Below are positions 11,300 to 22,267 of a stretch of DNA of 64,000 bases, piece by piece. How positions within the stretch are numbered: the first letter of the stretch is position 1; each line of letters begins with the position of its first letter. Where the stretch lies: assembly GCA_039707465.1 (NCBI GenBank), contig CM077647.1, positions 172,606,663 through 172,670,662 on the forward strand. The letters run 5' to 3'. Under the pieces are notes generated by a model. The model was not told where the DNA came from. It did no database searches and was given only the letters and a program-made list of their open reading frames with translations. Origin of the DNA: Rhabdophis nuchalis. Lineage: Eukaryota; Chordata; Lepidosauria; Squamata; Natricidae. The position numbers were made by a program, and so were the translations under genes.

Positions 11300-11900
11300 A
11301 AAATGACCCTCAAGGGTGAATCCTGGTCTCCTTAGTAGAGGTCTTTGGAGGCAATTCTTTCCTCTCTGAAGTGTTTCTTTACATTTGCCCTTCATGTATA
11401 CAGGAGATTTCAGTCAGGCAATTTTCTTTCTAGTATCAGATCTGCAGCCATATTCCTTTTGATTCTTTGGCCTGCCACATTTGCTATTATTCTACTATGC
11501 TTTTCTATTGTGGGGAAATGGGAGGGAGGATTGTGCAGAGTTAGATGTGATGTAGCCATGACAAAATTCCTTTCTAGAAAGCCAAGGTCATCCATTGTCT
11601 CTGCACCTGCCTGGAACTGGATGTGTGGAACTGCCAGCATGGCAGTGGAAGATTGGACCATGTGATGGGCTGGTGGGTGTGGGGCAAGTTTCTGAATTTT
11701 CAATTGGGTGGGGAAAACCGGGAAGCTTTCAGATTTGGGTTTTCCCAGATGTGCCAAAATGTCTCTCTTAATAAATTGGAGATTTGAGCAATACTTTGCA
11801 TTGGACTCTGATTTACTTTTGGATGCTATTTGGAATCCTGACATCTAGAAGTCCAGTCAGAGGTTCAGTTGGTGGGGTCTTGGACAATTGCTGCAACCAG
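11300..11900 (+). pseudogene. Degenerate V relic carrying a solo LTR
   Basis: Leader-intron-like sequence (about 11,345-11,433, with CATGTATACAGGAGATTTCAG) is separated from a short FR1 relic (11,849-11,900: GTCCAGTCAGAGGTTCAG, TTGGTGGGGTCT) by a 410-bp solo LTR inserted at the splice acceptor. The rest of the V exon is gone. Paralogs are at about 36.24 and 51.72-52.29 kb. Confidence 0.7.
11434..11843. mobile_element. Solo LTR (410 bp)
   Basis: The left end is TATCAG (TGTCAG in the unit 3 copy) and the right end is CTGACA. A perfect 5-bp duplication TCTAG flanks it (11,429-11,433 and 11,844-11,848). It contains an AATAAA signal and no internal coding region remains. The copy at 51,826-52,235 has the same length and target duplication, so the insertion predates the duplication. 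Confidence 0.8.
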
Positions 11901-11904
11901 AGGC

Positions 11905-12141
11905 ATTTTTGCCTTCATCCAGCTCTGCTGAAGCCTGCAGGGTGCTGCTGGAGGCTGACAAAAGGTAAAAATGTCTCAGTTTTCCTGAAAAATGACACAC
12001 TTCCCCCCCCCCCCCAAAATGGGATGAGTGGGTGGGGCTTCAGAAGGCCAAAAATAACTGTATTCAGTGTATAAGATGCACCAATATTTCCACACTCTTT
12101 TAGGAGGGAGATGTGCTTCTTATACTCTGGAAAATGCAGTA
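11905..12141. repeat. TATAAGAC-type MITE fragment
   Basis: Contains CAGTGTATAAGATGCACC and ends TTATACTCTGGAAAATGCAG. Paralogs are near 38.0-38.3 and 52.3-52.5 kb. Confidence 0.6.
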
Positions 12142-12225
12142 ACATTATTTGAAAATCACAGGTGTAAAGTCTACAGAAAGAAATCTATAAGCAAGTGCCC
12201 TGAGGGGCCTTTTATCCCAAACAAT

Positions 12226-12256
12226 ATGTAAATCAAGGCACCATTTCCTCTTTAAA
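12226..12256 (+). promoter_or_regulatory. V4 promoter: ATGTAAAT plus TTTAAA
   Basis: ATGTAAAT (12,226-12,233) and TTTAAA (12,251-12,256), 25-bp spacing. Confidence 0.75.
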
Positions 12257-12349
12257 AGCCCCCAGGTTCCCTTTTCAGGCAATACCCACCAACATAGAAT
12301 TTGACCATTTTGCAGAATTTTTTCCCTTCATTCATTTGAGGGAGCAAAA

Positions 12350-12784
12350 ATGATCCTGTGGCTAAACTTGCTCCCTTTACTAGCAGTCCTCAGAGGTAAT
12401 TGTTTTCTCCCGAGGCAACGTCTTTCCATTTTAACTTTTGTCTACTGGAGAGCTCACTAAAACTCCTCTCATTCTAGGTGTCCATTCTCAGAGGCAGTTG
12501 GTGGAGCCTGGTGGTGATGTGAGAAGACCTGGAGAATCCCTCCGTCTCTCCTGCCAAGCCTCTGGATTCACCTTCAGTAATACCTACATGCACTGGGTGA
12601 GACAGGCCCCAGGGAAAGGACTGGAGTGGGTGGCATACATCTATCCTGATTCCAGTGGAATATTCTACTCAGGCAAAGTCAAGGGCCGCTTCACCATCTC
12701 CAGGGACAATGCCAAAAGCCAACTGTATCTGCAAATGAACAGCCTCAAAGTCGAGGACGCAGCAGTCTATTACTGTACTGGAGA
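12350..12784 (+). CDS. IGHV: V4: IGHV segment, intact (subfamily B)
   Basis: Leader exon 12,350-12,395 ([14 protein letters not shown]; donor AGAG/GTAATT); V exon 12,478-12,784. Mature start is QRQLVEPGG; the Arg at position 2 and Pro at position 6 are unlike the VQLVESGG of most neighbours. [23 protein letters not shown]2 [17 protein letters not shown] and YYCTG are present. No stop or frameshift; the RSS is consensus. V12 is nearly identical: the clearest protein difference is Gly versus Val in the FSxKVKG stretch. The two are recent duplicates. Confidence 0.94.
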
Positions 12785-12823
12785 CACAGTGAGAGGAAGT
12801 GAATCTGAAGCTTGGCAAAAACC
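12785..12823 (+). other. V4 23-RSS
   Basis: Heptamer CACAGTG, 23-bp spacer, nonamer GCAAAAACC. Confidence 0.92.
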
Positions 12824-13009
12824 ATGGTTCTGCAAATCCATTCAGTCTCAGAAGGCCACATTTTACAATTAAAGGAGTCTGAGGAAGCTGCCTGGTTGCC
12901 CAGGAGGAAGGAAGAGCTGATCTTGGTATCATCTCTTGTGGGGGCTGTTTCCAATTGAAGGGAAAGAAAGTAAAGGAGAGAGGGAGAATGAGAGAGAGAC
13001 AGACAAACA

Positions 13010-13114
<105 letters not shown>

Positions 13115-13134
13115 CACCCGGGAAAACAACATAT

Positions 13135-13560
13135 CTCTGGTGATTGGAAAGGCCCAACAGAGACTTCATTTCCTTAGAGTCCTGTGAAAAAATCAGGTGG
13201 AACAACGGCTGATGACCTCTTTCTATCTGTCCACCATAGAAAGTGTCCTCACATATTGCATTACAGTATGGTATGCTGGTTTAACAGCTGCAGACAGGAA
13301 GGCAGAAAGGAGAGTGATCAATTCAGCACAAGTAACCATTAGTTGTCCTCTAATGCCACTGGCATTAAACATCACCAGGTCTTGCTGCTTTAGCATAGTA
13401 AGGAAGATACTCAGAGATGATTCACACCCTGGTCAGTGTCTCTTCAGACTTCTACCATTGGGCAGAAGACATTGAAGCATAGGCATCCGAACAAATAGGT
13501 TTAAAAATAGTTTTTATCCTTGGTCTTTCAGACTCTTAAACACGACCACAATCACTCCAT
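13135..13560 (+). mobile_element. Non-LTR reverse transcriptase C-terminal remnant
   Basis: Translations in shifting frames give QQRLHFLRVL, STIESVLTYCITVWY, RKILRDDSHPGQCLF and LLPLGRR. This C-terminal RT pattern occurs in vertebrate LINEs; I do not assign the clade. Frameshifts and stops make it a relic. Copies are at about 37,140-37,540 and 55,015-55,440. Confidence 0.7.
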
Positions 13561-13785
13561 ACACACGGAAATGTATGGCTAGTTTTTCTTTCTCTTTCTT
13601 CCTTTACCTTAATTACTTGCATTGGGATTATTCTTTATACTATTTATGTTGTTTGTATTTGTTGTCATGGATTGCTCCAGTGAGGCTAAAACCAATTTCA
13701 TTTTATTTATTTTGTACAATGACAATAAAGGCTATACTAACTTGCATCTCTCAATGATAAAATGAATGTAGGTAGTTTTCAAACA

Positions 13786-14478
13786 AAAAAACAAATAGCA
13801 ATAGCATTTAGACTTATGAACCATATCAGGGTGCGCTTTACAGACCCTCTCTAAACAGTTTACAGGGTCACAATCTGGGATCTCATTTTACCAACCTCGG
13901 AGAGATGGAAAGCTGAGTCAATCTTGAACTATTTGCGGGATCGTATCCTGCCCCATACATCCCTTCGGCCGATTCGCTCACACAGAGAGGGACTTCTCCG
14001 GGTGCCGTACACCAGGCAGTGCCAGCAGGCGACGCCCAGGGGAAGGGCCTTCTCTGTGATGCTCCCGACCCTCTGGAACGACCTACCCCCGGATATTAGA
14101 ACGACCACGGACCTCTGCGCCTTCCACCAAAAAGTAAAAACTTATTTGTTCCATCAGGCCGGTTTGGCCTAATTGATGCTTCCTGCCCCAGTCTGTTTTC
14201 GCAAATTGTCTATTTGGTTTTAATGGGTTACAATTTTAATGTTCTTAAATTCTAGTACAGGGTAATTTAATTCGTTTTTAACTTTGTATTTTTTGTATGT
14301 TTTTAGATGGTTTTTAATTTCCCTGTACACCGCCCTGAGTCCCTTCGGGGAGAGGGGGCAGTTTATAAATGTAATAAATTATTAAAATTATTATTATTAT
14401 AACTGTTGAGAATCGAACTGCTGGCGTTTGGCAGAATGATCCTGCAGTTCACTGCATTCTAACCATTGTGCTACCATG
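13786..14478 (-). mobile_element. tRNA-derived SINE (minus), split by an L2 tail
   Basis: Minus-strand SINE body (13,786-13,930) and 5' tRNA-like part (14,405-14,478, with GAGAATCGAACTGCTGG as inverted B-box region). Unit 3 has the uninterrupted SINE at about 55,664-55,885. Confidence 0.7.
13931..14404 (+). mobile_element. L2-clade LINE 3' end, unit 1 only
   Basis: Encodes the L2 RT C-terminus (LWNDLPPDIRTTTDL, then KTYLFHQAGLA), then the CCGCCCTGAGTCCCTTCGGG block and a (TTA)n tail. The interrupted SINE is intact in unit 3 at about 55,827, so this insertion postdates the duplication or was lost there. Confidence 0.82.
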
Positions 14479-15256
14479 GATAGGTAGATAAAAAGTTAAA
14501 CATAGCTTTAATTGAAATTATAATTATAAGGCCATATAAAATCTAGAACCAAGGAGACAAACGCACGCTCTTGTTACCCTCCCTATCACCCACTTCCAGT
14601 GGCAAGAAGTTCTCCCATGGCCCCAACCCATCTGGCAAAACCATTGTTCTATAGCTTTTTAAGGTCAAAAGGATGGGGGGGGGGATTCTCACTTCTGGGG
14701 GTTACCAATTCTGTTCCTTAACAATTGTGATTTATGTCTCACGATGTATGCAGCTAATATGCATTTCTTCCACAGAAAACCTGGCTGACATCATTGCTAT
14801 ACCTACTCATTGACTGACCATGTTAACATGTGTTCCAAGTCAGGAAGCAAATACCATGGATGCTGGTAGGCAGAGGCAGAATTTTTTCTTCTTTTTTTCC
14901 TCCCCAAAAACTAAAGTGCATCTTATACTCCAGAGCATCTTATACTCTGAAAAATATGGTAAGGGTTTCTACCTCCTCTGACACTAGAGGGCAGTGTTCA
15001 CCTCTATATTTTAACAGAGGGAACCAGCATTGTCCAAAGATTTGTATGGTCAGGTGGCGAGCATGACAATACGAAAGGTGCACAGAACACTGTTACTTTC
15101 CTACTGAAGTGATAATTGATCTACTGACATTTGCGTGCTTTAGAGTTGCTTAGGTGGGAAGAAGCTGGGACAAGTAATGGGACCTCACCCCATCAGGTGG
15201 CACTGGGGTCTCAAACCCTGGCTATCAACTTTCCCCCTGAGTAAGCCTTTTCCTAT
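14479..15256. other. Intergenic DNA between V4 and V5
   Basis: No gene. A TATAAGAC-type fragment lies at about 14,885-14,962; the rest is shared with unit 3 (about 55.9-56.7 kb). Confidence 0.5.
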
Positions 15257-15602
15257 GTCCGTGATGGCGAACCTATGGCACAGGTGGCATGCAGAGCCCT
15301 CTCTACAGGTATGTGAGCCGTCATGCCAGCTCAGTTCTCCACACTTGCATGTGCGCCTCCCACCAGCCATCTGAGTTTTGGATCTCTGGTGCATATGTGT
15401 GGGGCGCATGAGGGAGACATGTGTGCATAAGTGGGGAGCAGATCACACATACAGGGGTCATGCACACATCCATGGGAGGCACAGGACTGCGTGCGTGTAC
15501 AGGTGCACACGGGGTGTGTGTGTTCAGGCACATTGCATTATGGGTGTGCATACGTGCACACTTATGGCAGTAAGCGCCAAAAAGGTGAGCAATCACTGTC
15601 CT
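15257..15602. repeat. hAT-like MITE (GTGATGGCGAACC family)
   Basis: The left end CCGTGATGGCGAACC is roughly inverted at the right end as GGTGAGCAATCACTG. The interior is rich in TGTGCATG-type sequence. The paralog is at about 56,681-57,024. Confidence 0.6.
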
Positions 15603-15689
15603 ATGTACTCCCAATGAAAAGCATGATGTACTGTTCCGAGGACTGAACCTCATTTAAAGGTGAAATCTAAGTCCAAAGATATAGCATAT

Positions 15690-16066
15690 TTTTCAGAGTA
15701 TAAGACGCATTGGAGTATAAGATGTACCAAGATTTTAAAGAGGCAAATTTTTTTAAAAAAGTTTTGCACTCTGCAGACCTCCCAAAAGGGGCATAAACAG
15801 TCTTTAGGAGGCTTGTAGAGTGCTCCTCGGGGCTGGGGCGGGAAGCAAAATTGAGCAAAAAACAGGCTGTTTTTCATTCATTTCTCCCCTCCTCTATCCC
15901 CAGGAGCACTCTGCAAACCTCCTAAAGGCTATGCATGGCCATTTTGGTGAAGGGAGTGGGGTTTCTGTAGGCAAAAAAATGCTGTATTCAGTGTATAAAA
16001 TGCACCCCGATTTTAAGCCTCTTTTTTGAGGGGAAAAGGTGCGTCTTATACTCTGAATAGTACGGT
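15690..16066. repeat. TATAAGAC-type palindromic MITE
   Basis: The left part CAGAGTATAAGACGCA is inverted at the right as GCGTCTTATACTCTG. The paralog is at about 57,115-57,493. Confidence 0.7.
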
Positions 16067-16199
16067 ATATAAGCAACAGCAGCGGTCTTGTTTTTTATGC
16101 CAGTTCTTTCAACCAAGGCACAATTTCCTCCCTAAATGAGCCACATGGTTTTCCTTTTCAATCTACACATCCCAGAACAAAGTTTGAGCACTTTCCATA

Positions 16200-16650
16200 A
16201 TCTTTTCTTATCAATTTCCTTCAATTCATTAGAGGAGAAAGATTAATGGTCCAGGGTAAAATTTCATATCCTGACTAGCAGACCTCAATGATAATTCTTC
16301 CCTCTCTGAAGAATTTAGTTCCATTTACTCTTCTTGTGTACAGGAGATTTCAGTCCAGCACCCTTCTTTCTAGGTGTCCAGTCAGAGGTCTGGTTGTTGA
16401 AGGTCTAAAGAGCCTGTGAAAAGGCCTAGATTGTCCCTCAAATCTCTCCTGCCTTGCCTCTTGATTAGCTTCCACCCCCATTGTACATGAAATGGCTGAC
16501 AGAGGCATCTGGAAACAGCTGTAATAGATGGCCTACATCAAAGTTTCTATATTATTTACTACATGGATAAATGGAAGGGACACTTCACCATCTCCAGAAC
16601 CCAATTCTATTAGCAAAGGACACAGATTATTCTTTAGCATTATTTGAAAA
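16200..16650 (+). pseudogene. Old degenerate V relic
   Basis: The order is leader-like region (about 16,230-16,290), leader intron with GTGTACAGGAGATTTCAG, acceptor CTTTCTAG, then a V exon relic from about 16,375 (GTGTCCAGTCAGAGG). FR1, CDR2 and FR3 traces remain (ATGGATAAATGG, CTTCACCATCTCCAG). There are multiple stops and no RSS is visible. The unit 3 copy at about 57.6-58.07 kb is nearly the same. Confidence 0.75.
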
Positions 16651-16722
16651 ATCACATGTGTAAAGTCTGTGCAAAGAAACCTATAAGTGATTGCCTTGAG
16701 GGGCCCATTTATCCCAAGCGAT

Positions 16723-16753
16723 ATGTAAATTGAGGCACAATTTCCTCTTTAAA
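16723..16753 (+). promoter_or_regulatory. V5 promoter: ATGTAAAT plus TTTAAA
   Basis: ATGTAAAT (16,723-16,730) and TTTAAA (16,748-16,753), 25-bp spacing. Confidence 0.75.
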
Positions 16754-16860
16754 GCTCAGGGTTTCCCTCTTCAGGCAACACCCACCAACTCAAAGTTTGT
16801 GCTGGTGATTTCCAGAATTCTCTCCTATCATTCGGCCACCATTCACTAGAGGGAGCAACA

Positions 16861-17297
16861 ATGTTCCTTTGGTTAAACTTGGTGTCCTTTCTATTAATGC
16901 TCAGAGGTAAGCATTTCTTAACCGTTTTGATTCTTTTTCTTTTAATTCTTATATTCAGGAGAGCTGACTGGAACTGCTTTCATTTTAGGTGTCCGACCTC
17001 AGGCCCTGTTGGTGGAGTCTGGAGGGGATGTGAGAAGACCTGGGGAGTCCCTCCGTCTCTCCTGCCAAGCCTCCGGATTCACCTTCAGCAACGCTTACAT
17101 GAACTGGGTGAGACAGGCTCCTGGGAAAGGATTGGAATGGGTGGCCTACATAAACAGAGGTTCCGATTCTATTCGGTACTCAGACAAAGTGAAGGGACGC
17201 TTCACCATCTCCAGGGACAATGCCAAAAGCCAGCTCTATCTGCAAATGAACAGCCTCAAAGCCGAAGACACAGCAGTCTTTTACTGTGCAAGAGAGA
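16861..17297 (+). CDS. IGHV: V5: IGHV segment, intact (subfamily C)
   Basis: Leader exon 16,861-16,906 ([14 protein letters not shown]; donor AGAG/GTAAGC); V exon 16,989-17,297. Mature start is QALLVESGG with an unusual Ala-Leu at positions 2-3. LSCQAS, CDR1 [23 protein letters not shown]2 [18 protein letters not shown] and AVFYCARE follow; Phe replaces the usual first Tyr before Cys. The V exon is 309 bp, the longest class here. No stop is seen. V13 is nearly identical and has the usual Tyr. The long ORF reading from the leader through the intron in another frame is a shadow. Confidence 0.94.
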
Positions 17298-17336
17298 CAC
17301 AGTGAGAGGAAGTGAATCTGGAGTTTGGCAAGAACC
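17298..17336 (+). other. V5 23-RSS
   Basis: Heptamer CACAGTG, 23-bp spacer, nonamer GCAAGAACC (one change from the common GCAAAAACC). Confidence 0.9.
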
Positions 17337-17500
17337 TAGAATTCATCAGGACAGCTGTGCAAGTCGATTCAGACTCAGAAGGCTTCCTTTTTCTATGAGA
17401 GAAACTGACAAAACTGCCTGATGGCCAAGACAAGAAAGAGCTGATAATGAAAGTGTGTGTGTGAGAGAGAGGGGGGGAAGGAGGGAGGGATGGAGGGAGG

Positions 17501-17592
<92 letters not shown>

Positions 17593-19224
17593 AAAGTTTA
17601 AATATGTTTAAAAGCATTCCTTCCTCCATCAGTTGAAATGTAGCTATTTAATAAAATAAGGATGCCCTAAAATTCCTCATAATTTCATGTAGTGTGAAAC
17701 CAAGGAAGGGCCGTAGAAGCTGGAATATAAGTGCCCTCTCCACTTACTTCCCCTTCCCTTCCCCATTCTTCCCTTCCCTTTCCCTCCCACCCTACATCCT
17801 AATTATTCATTGAGAATTTTATCACTTTCTAGTAAGAACTTTTGAACCCTGTTGTTCTAGGTCCAATTATAGAGTTTGATGGGAGAAAATGTAAAATAAT
17901 GAAAATGTCTTGGATATTCCAGTTTCACCTTCCCTGTTTACAAAGGGATCTAGCTTCATAGGAAACAACAACAACCTTGAACGAATTGTAGGCCTTTAGT
18001 ATTGTGGCAGAAGGCAACGAATGAAACCATATGTTCATCTGTTTAAATATCTAACCTATGCAACTTCCTCAGATAATTGGGAAGTGGTGTCCTCACCTCC
18101 TCACTTTTGGCACTAGGGGGCAATGTTGTCACATGAGACCCCTTGCCCTCTGCACTCAGTGGGGGTGGGGTAGAGGAGAAAACTTCTCATTAGATGTTGT
18201 CTCATTTTAGGTGGGTTGTTTTTTTTGGCATGGGAATTTTTTTAATCTTCTTTCCGTAATAGTTCTGTGAAAAGTTCACATGAAAATCTCACATGTCAGA
18301 AAAATATAATCCCCACCATGAGACAGACAGACAGATAGATAGACAGATAGACCATGGAGGAATGGCTGGAGAAGATGAAAAAATTTGGGAAGATGGCTAA
18401 GCTGCTTTTTTTTTTAAATCAGAAAGGAAATCTTTCTTCAGGGTTGACTGACAAATCTATGAAATTTGTGTGTAATACCAAAAAATATATATTCTTGTGA
18501 TTTGTGGTTTTGATGATCAGAAAAAATAAGAAAAAAACATAAAACAGAAAATGTGGTCTTTTGGCAATCGTAAAAGTTAATAATGTATTTGAAATTGGGA
18601 CTTTCTTTTTCCCATTTCTTCTCATTTTCTCATTTGAATTTTTATTCTTTCTTTACTTTTTTCGTTCAATCTTTCCTTTCCTTTCCTTCCTTTTCTTCTT
18701 CCTTCCCTTCCACTTTCCTTTTTTTAAACTTCTTTCTTTCCCTTCCTTCCCTTCCCTTCATTTCTCTTCCCTTACTTCCCTCTTCATTTTTTATTAGACT
18801 GTATGAGTATCTACTGTTTCCATAACATTTCTAATAAACCACACACATAATATGTCTCTGTGTGTCTGTTTTAAATATAAATCCTCGCCATAAAAGCATA
18901 CTTGAGTTGACTGTACTTGTACTTTGCAAAATGTAGAGCAACCTGAATTAGTTGAAGAATCCAAAGAGATTTTATTACTATAAACCGGTCTACCTAGAGA
19001 TTGTGTATTTAATGCACACTTAGTGTATGCATGATCATCATATGTTAGCTTGAATCAATTCTTAAAAGTGGTGAACATTTTTGAGGCTTTGTTTTAATTG
19101 TTCTAATTAAAGGGTCCCTTCAGTTTTTCCAAGGCTGGAAAGTTACTTAAGGATCACCATTGTAGGAGCCTACAAGGAAAACTAGGAGGTAAATGCACTG
19201 AGGAGCCCTTTTATCTCAACCAAT
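17337..19224. other. V5 3' flank
   Basis: No gene. Contains a GA microsatellite (about 17,505-17,588), short (AGAC/AGAT) repeats near 18,320 and a pyrimidine-rich stretch (18,600-18,790). Colinear with 58,763-60,486 in unit 3. Confidence 0.65.
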
Positions 19225-19255
19225 ATGTAAATTGAGGCACAATTTCCCCTTTAAA
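19225..19255 (+). promoter_or_regulatory. V6 promoter: ATGTAAAT plus TTTAAA
   Basis: ATGTAAAT (19,225-19,232) and TTTAAA (19,250-19,255), 25-bp spacing. Confidence 0.75.
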
Positions 19256-19362
19256 GGAGTCAGATGGTTTTACTTTTAAGGCTACACCCATCAGCACAAA
19301 TCTTGAGCACTTTCTCAAATCATTCCCTATCAATTCTTCTCCATTCATTAGAGAAAGCCAAG

Positions 19363-19793
19363 ATGACTTCTTGGCTGAAGTTGGTGTTCTTACTTGCACC
19401 CCTCATAGGTAATTGTTTCCCACTACACACAATTTCCTTCCATTTGGTTTTCTTGTATACAAGTGATCTCACTGAAATTCCCTTCTTTTTAGGAGTCCAG
19501 TCTCAAGTCCAGTTGGTGGAGTCTGGAGGGGATGTGAGAAGACCTGGAGAGTCCCTCCGTCTCTCCTGCCAAGCCTCTGGATTCTCCTTCAGCAGCTATT
19601 ACATGGGCTGGGTGAGACAGGCTCCAGGGAAAGGACTGGAATGGGTGGCCTCTATATGGTCTTCAAATCTTTACTACTCTGACAAAGTGAAGGGACGCTT
19701 CACCATCTCCAGAGATGATGCCAAAAGCCAGGTCTATCTGCAAATGAACAGCCTCAAAGCCGAAGACACAGCAGTCTATTACTGTGCTGGAGA
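19363..19793 (+). CDS. IGHV: V6: IGHV segment, intact (subfamily D)
   Basis: Leader exon 19,363-19,408 ([14 protein letters not shown]; donor ATAG/GTAATT); V exon 19,493-19,793 after a TTTTTAG acceptor. Mature start is QVQLVESGG, with LSCQAS, CDR1 [23 protein letters not shown], a short CDR2 (IWSSNL), [10 protein letters not shown] and YYCAG. Intact with a consensus RSS. The unit 3 counterpart is V14, which has one more serine codon in CDR1. Confidence 0.94.
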
Positions 19794-19832
19794 CACAGTG
19801 AGAGGAAGTGAATCTGAAGCTTGGCAAAAACC
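19794..19832 (+). other. V6 23-RSS
   Basis: Heptamer CACAGTG, 23-bp spacer, nonamer GCAAAAACC. Confidence 0.92.
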
Positions 19833-20310
19833 TAAACTTCATCAAGACAGCTATGCAAATCAATTCAGGCTCAGAAGGCTTCCTTTTTCTATGAGAGAAA
19901 CTGACAAAACTGCCTGATGAATGAATTGTAGGCCTTTAGTATTGTGGCAGAAGGCAATGAAGGAAACCATATGTTCATCTATTTAAATATCTAAACTGCC
20001 ATACAGAGATTGAGGAAGCATTTGGACCTAAGAGACTTCCTCGGAGAATTGGGAAGTTGTGTCCTCACCTACTCACTTTTGGCACTAGGGGGCAATGTTG
20101 TCACATGAAACCCCTTGGCCTCTGTACCCATTGAGGGATGGGGTAGAGAAGAAAACTTCTCATTAGTATTGTCTCATTTTAGGTGTTTTAGGCATGATTT
20201 TATGTCATTTTAATGTTATTTCTGTAATAGTTTGGTGAAAGGTTCACATGAAAATCTCACATCTCCGAAGGTTATAATCCTCACCATGAAACAGATCGAT
20301 GGATGGATAC

Positions 20311-20395
<85 letters not shown>

Positions 20396-20832
20396 CATAG
20401 ATAGATAGATGACAGATAACAGATGAATTATTATGAATTATTAACAAAAGTTAATAATGTAATGTATTTCAAATTGGAAGTTTCTTTTTCCCATTTCTTC
20501 TCTCTTTCTCTTTCTGAATTTTTCTTTACTTTTCTTTCTTTACTTTTTTCTTTCATCCTTTTAATTTCCATTCCTTTCCTTCCCTTCTTCCTTTCCTTTC
20601 CTTCTCTTCCCTTCCCTTCCTTTCATCATTCCCTTTCCCTTCTTCCTTTTTTTCCCTTCCCTTTCTTTCTTTCGTTCCCTCCCTTTCTTTCCTTTCCTTC
20701 TTCCTTCCCTTCCACTTTCCTTTTCTTAATCTTCTTTCCTTCCCTTCCCTTTCTTTTCCTTCCCTTCATTTCCCTTCCCTTACTTCCCTTCTCATTGTTT
20801 ATTAGACTGTGTGAGTATCTACTGTTTCCATA
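19833..20832. other. V6 3' flank
   Basis: No gene. GATA then GA microsatellite (about 20,310-20,394) and a long pyrimidine-rich stretch (20,480-20,800). Colinear with 61,098-62,160 in unit 3. Confidence 0.65.
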
Positions 20833-22267
20833 ATATTTCTAATAAACGAACTTCCTTCCGGCTTCGGGCGGGGACGGTCGAGTCCTGGGACTCGTCCGCC
20901 GTTTTGTTCTTTTCGCGGCCCAAACGGGGCGGGGTGTGCCCTTTAAGGGACCCCCCCGTAGGATCGGCTTGCCTGGACCTTTCATAGTCCGGCGGCGGCC
21001 GGGGGGGGTCCTTGTCTTCGATCTAGGAGGAAGAAGACATGCTGCGGGGGGCTTGGTTCCCTTCGCCAACGGAGGACGGGAGCAAATAACTGATTTGGAG
21101 AGAGCTGGATCATTCGAGTCGGATGGCTATGCCGGGACTCTGGTGGCAAGGTGGATTGTAAGTGACTTTGACATTTTTTGCTGGCAGCTTTGACTATAAG
21201 AAATGATGGAGGGGGTGTGTTTGTTAAAAAAACCCTCGGATTTACAGCAGCAGCGTTTTGAAATGGCTCCTCGAGCTCGAGGAAGTGGATATTTCTCATC
21301 CGAACTTTGCTAAAGAAGTCGAAGTCCTTTGCGGTTTGTTTCTAGATACACGGTATCGAAGTCTTGCTACATTGAAACAATTTCTTTTGTTGTTTTCTCC
21401 TGCTGGCTTCCAGATTGGGCGGGGGAAGATGGCTTCCCTTTGTTCTTGAATGACTATTCTTTATGGAAAATTTCCGACATTCCTCTGTGACCTGGACTGT
21501 CTCTCTCTACTATTGGATGACTTCTGATAAATGATTAATTGATTCCTTCCCTGGAATGCCTTCTTTGTCTTCATAATTGACTGGAAAATTTGCCTTTCTC
21601 TCTGGATTTTACAACTTTTACAACTTTGAACTGAACTTTGCCTCTGAACTTGCTCCACTGGCCGCACCCAAAAAACGCCATTTTATTGGCACTGATTTAA
21701 ACAGCTCACCATGGCTTCCAAAAAGCTGCCAGAAAAACCAGACACAGATGCAAGATTAACAGCTATGGAAGAAGTGTTACACTCTTTGGTACTGGAAATT
21801 AAAGAGCTTAGAAAAGACCACTGCAGTTCCAAATTAGAGCTTTTGGAGACACAGAAGAAATTGATGCAGAATACACAGAAGACTGAAGAATTAGAATTGG
21901 GGCTGGCTGGGGCAAAGGGAGAGCTTAAAAATGTTAATACTGAAATTGGAGATTTGACTGGTCATATGTCTAGGATGGATTTTGAAAGGATGTCATATTT
22001 TTTAAGATTTCAGAATATTTCTGAAGAGTCTGGTGAATGTCTCCCTGATCTTATGAGCACAATTTTAGCAGACTATTTACATAAAATTAAGGAAGAGATC
22101 AGGGGGGACATTGACCTGGTTTATAGAATAAATTCAGCATATGCCAGGATAAATGAACTACCCAGAGAGATACATATTAAATTTGTCAGAAGGTCTACCA
22201 GGGAGGGAATATTGAGGGCGCAGAGAGAGGGTCCGTTAATTTACCAACAAAAGGAAGTCGCTATCTT

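Noticed and set aside
12785..12872. V ORFs read on through the RSS for 15-40 codons ([15 protein letters not shown])
   Set aside because: The reading is just the translated heptamer, spacer and nonamer. It recurs because the RSS is conserved, and these bases are removed on rearrangement.
15321..15653. Cys/His-rich ORF resembling zinc fingers
   Set aside because: Arises from TGTGCATG-type repeats inside a MITE; spacing does not fit a zinc-finger motif.
16861..17421. 186-aa ORF from the V5 leader through its intron (and 239 aa at V13)
   Set aside because: Reads the V exon in the wrong frame; the spliced reading gives a canonical V domain.
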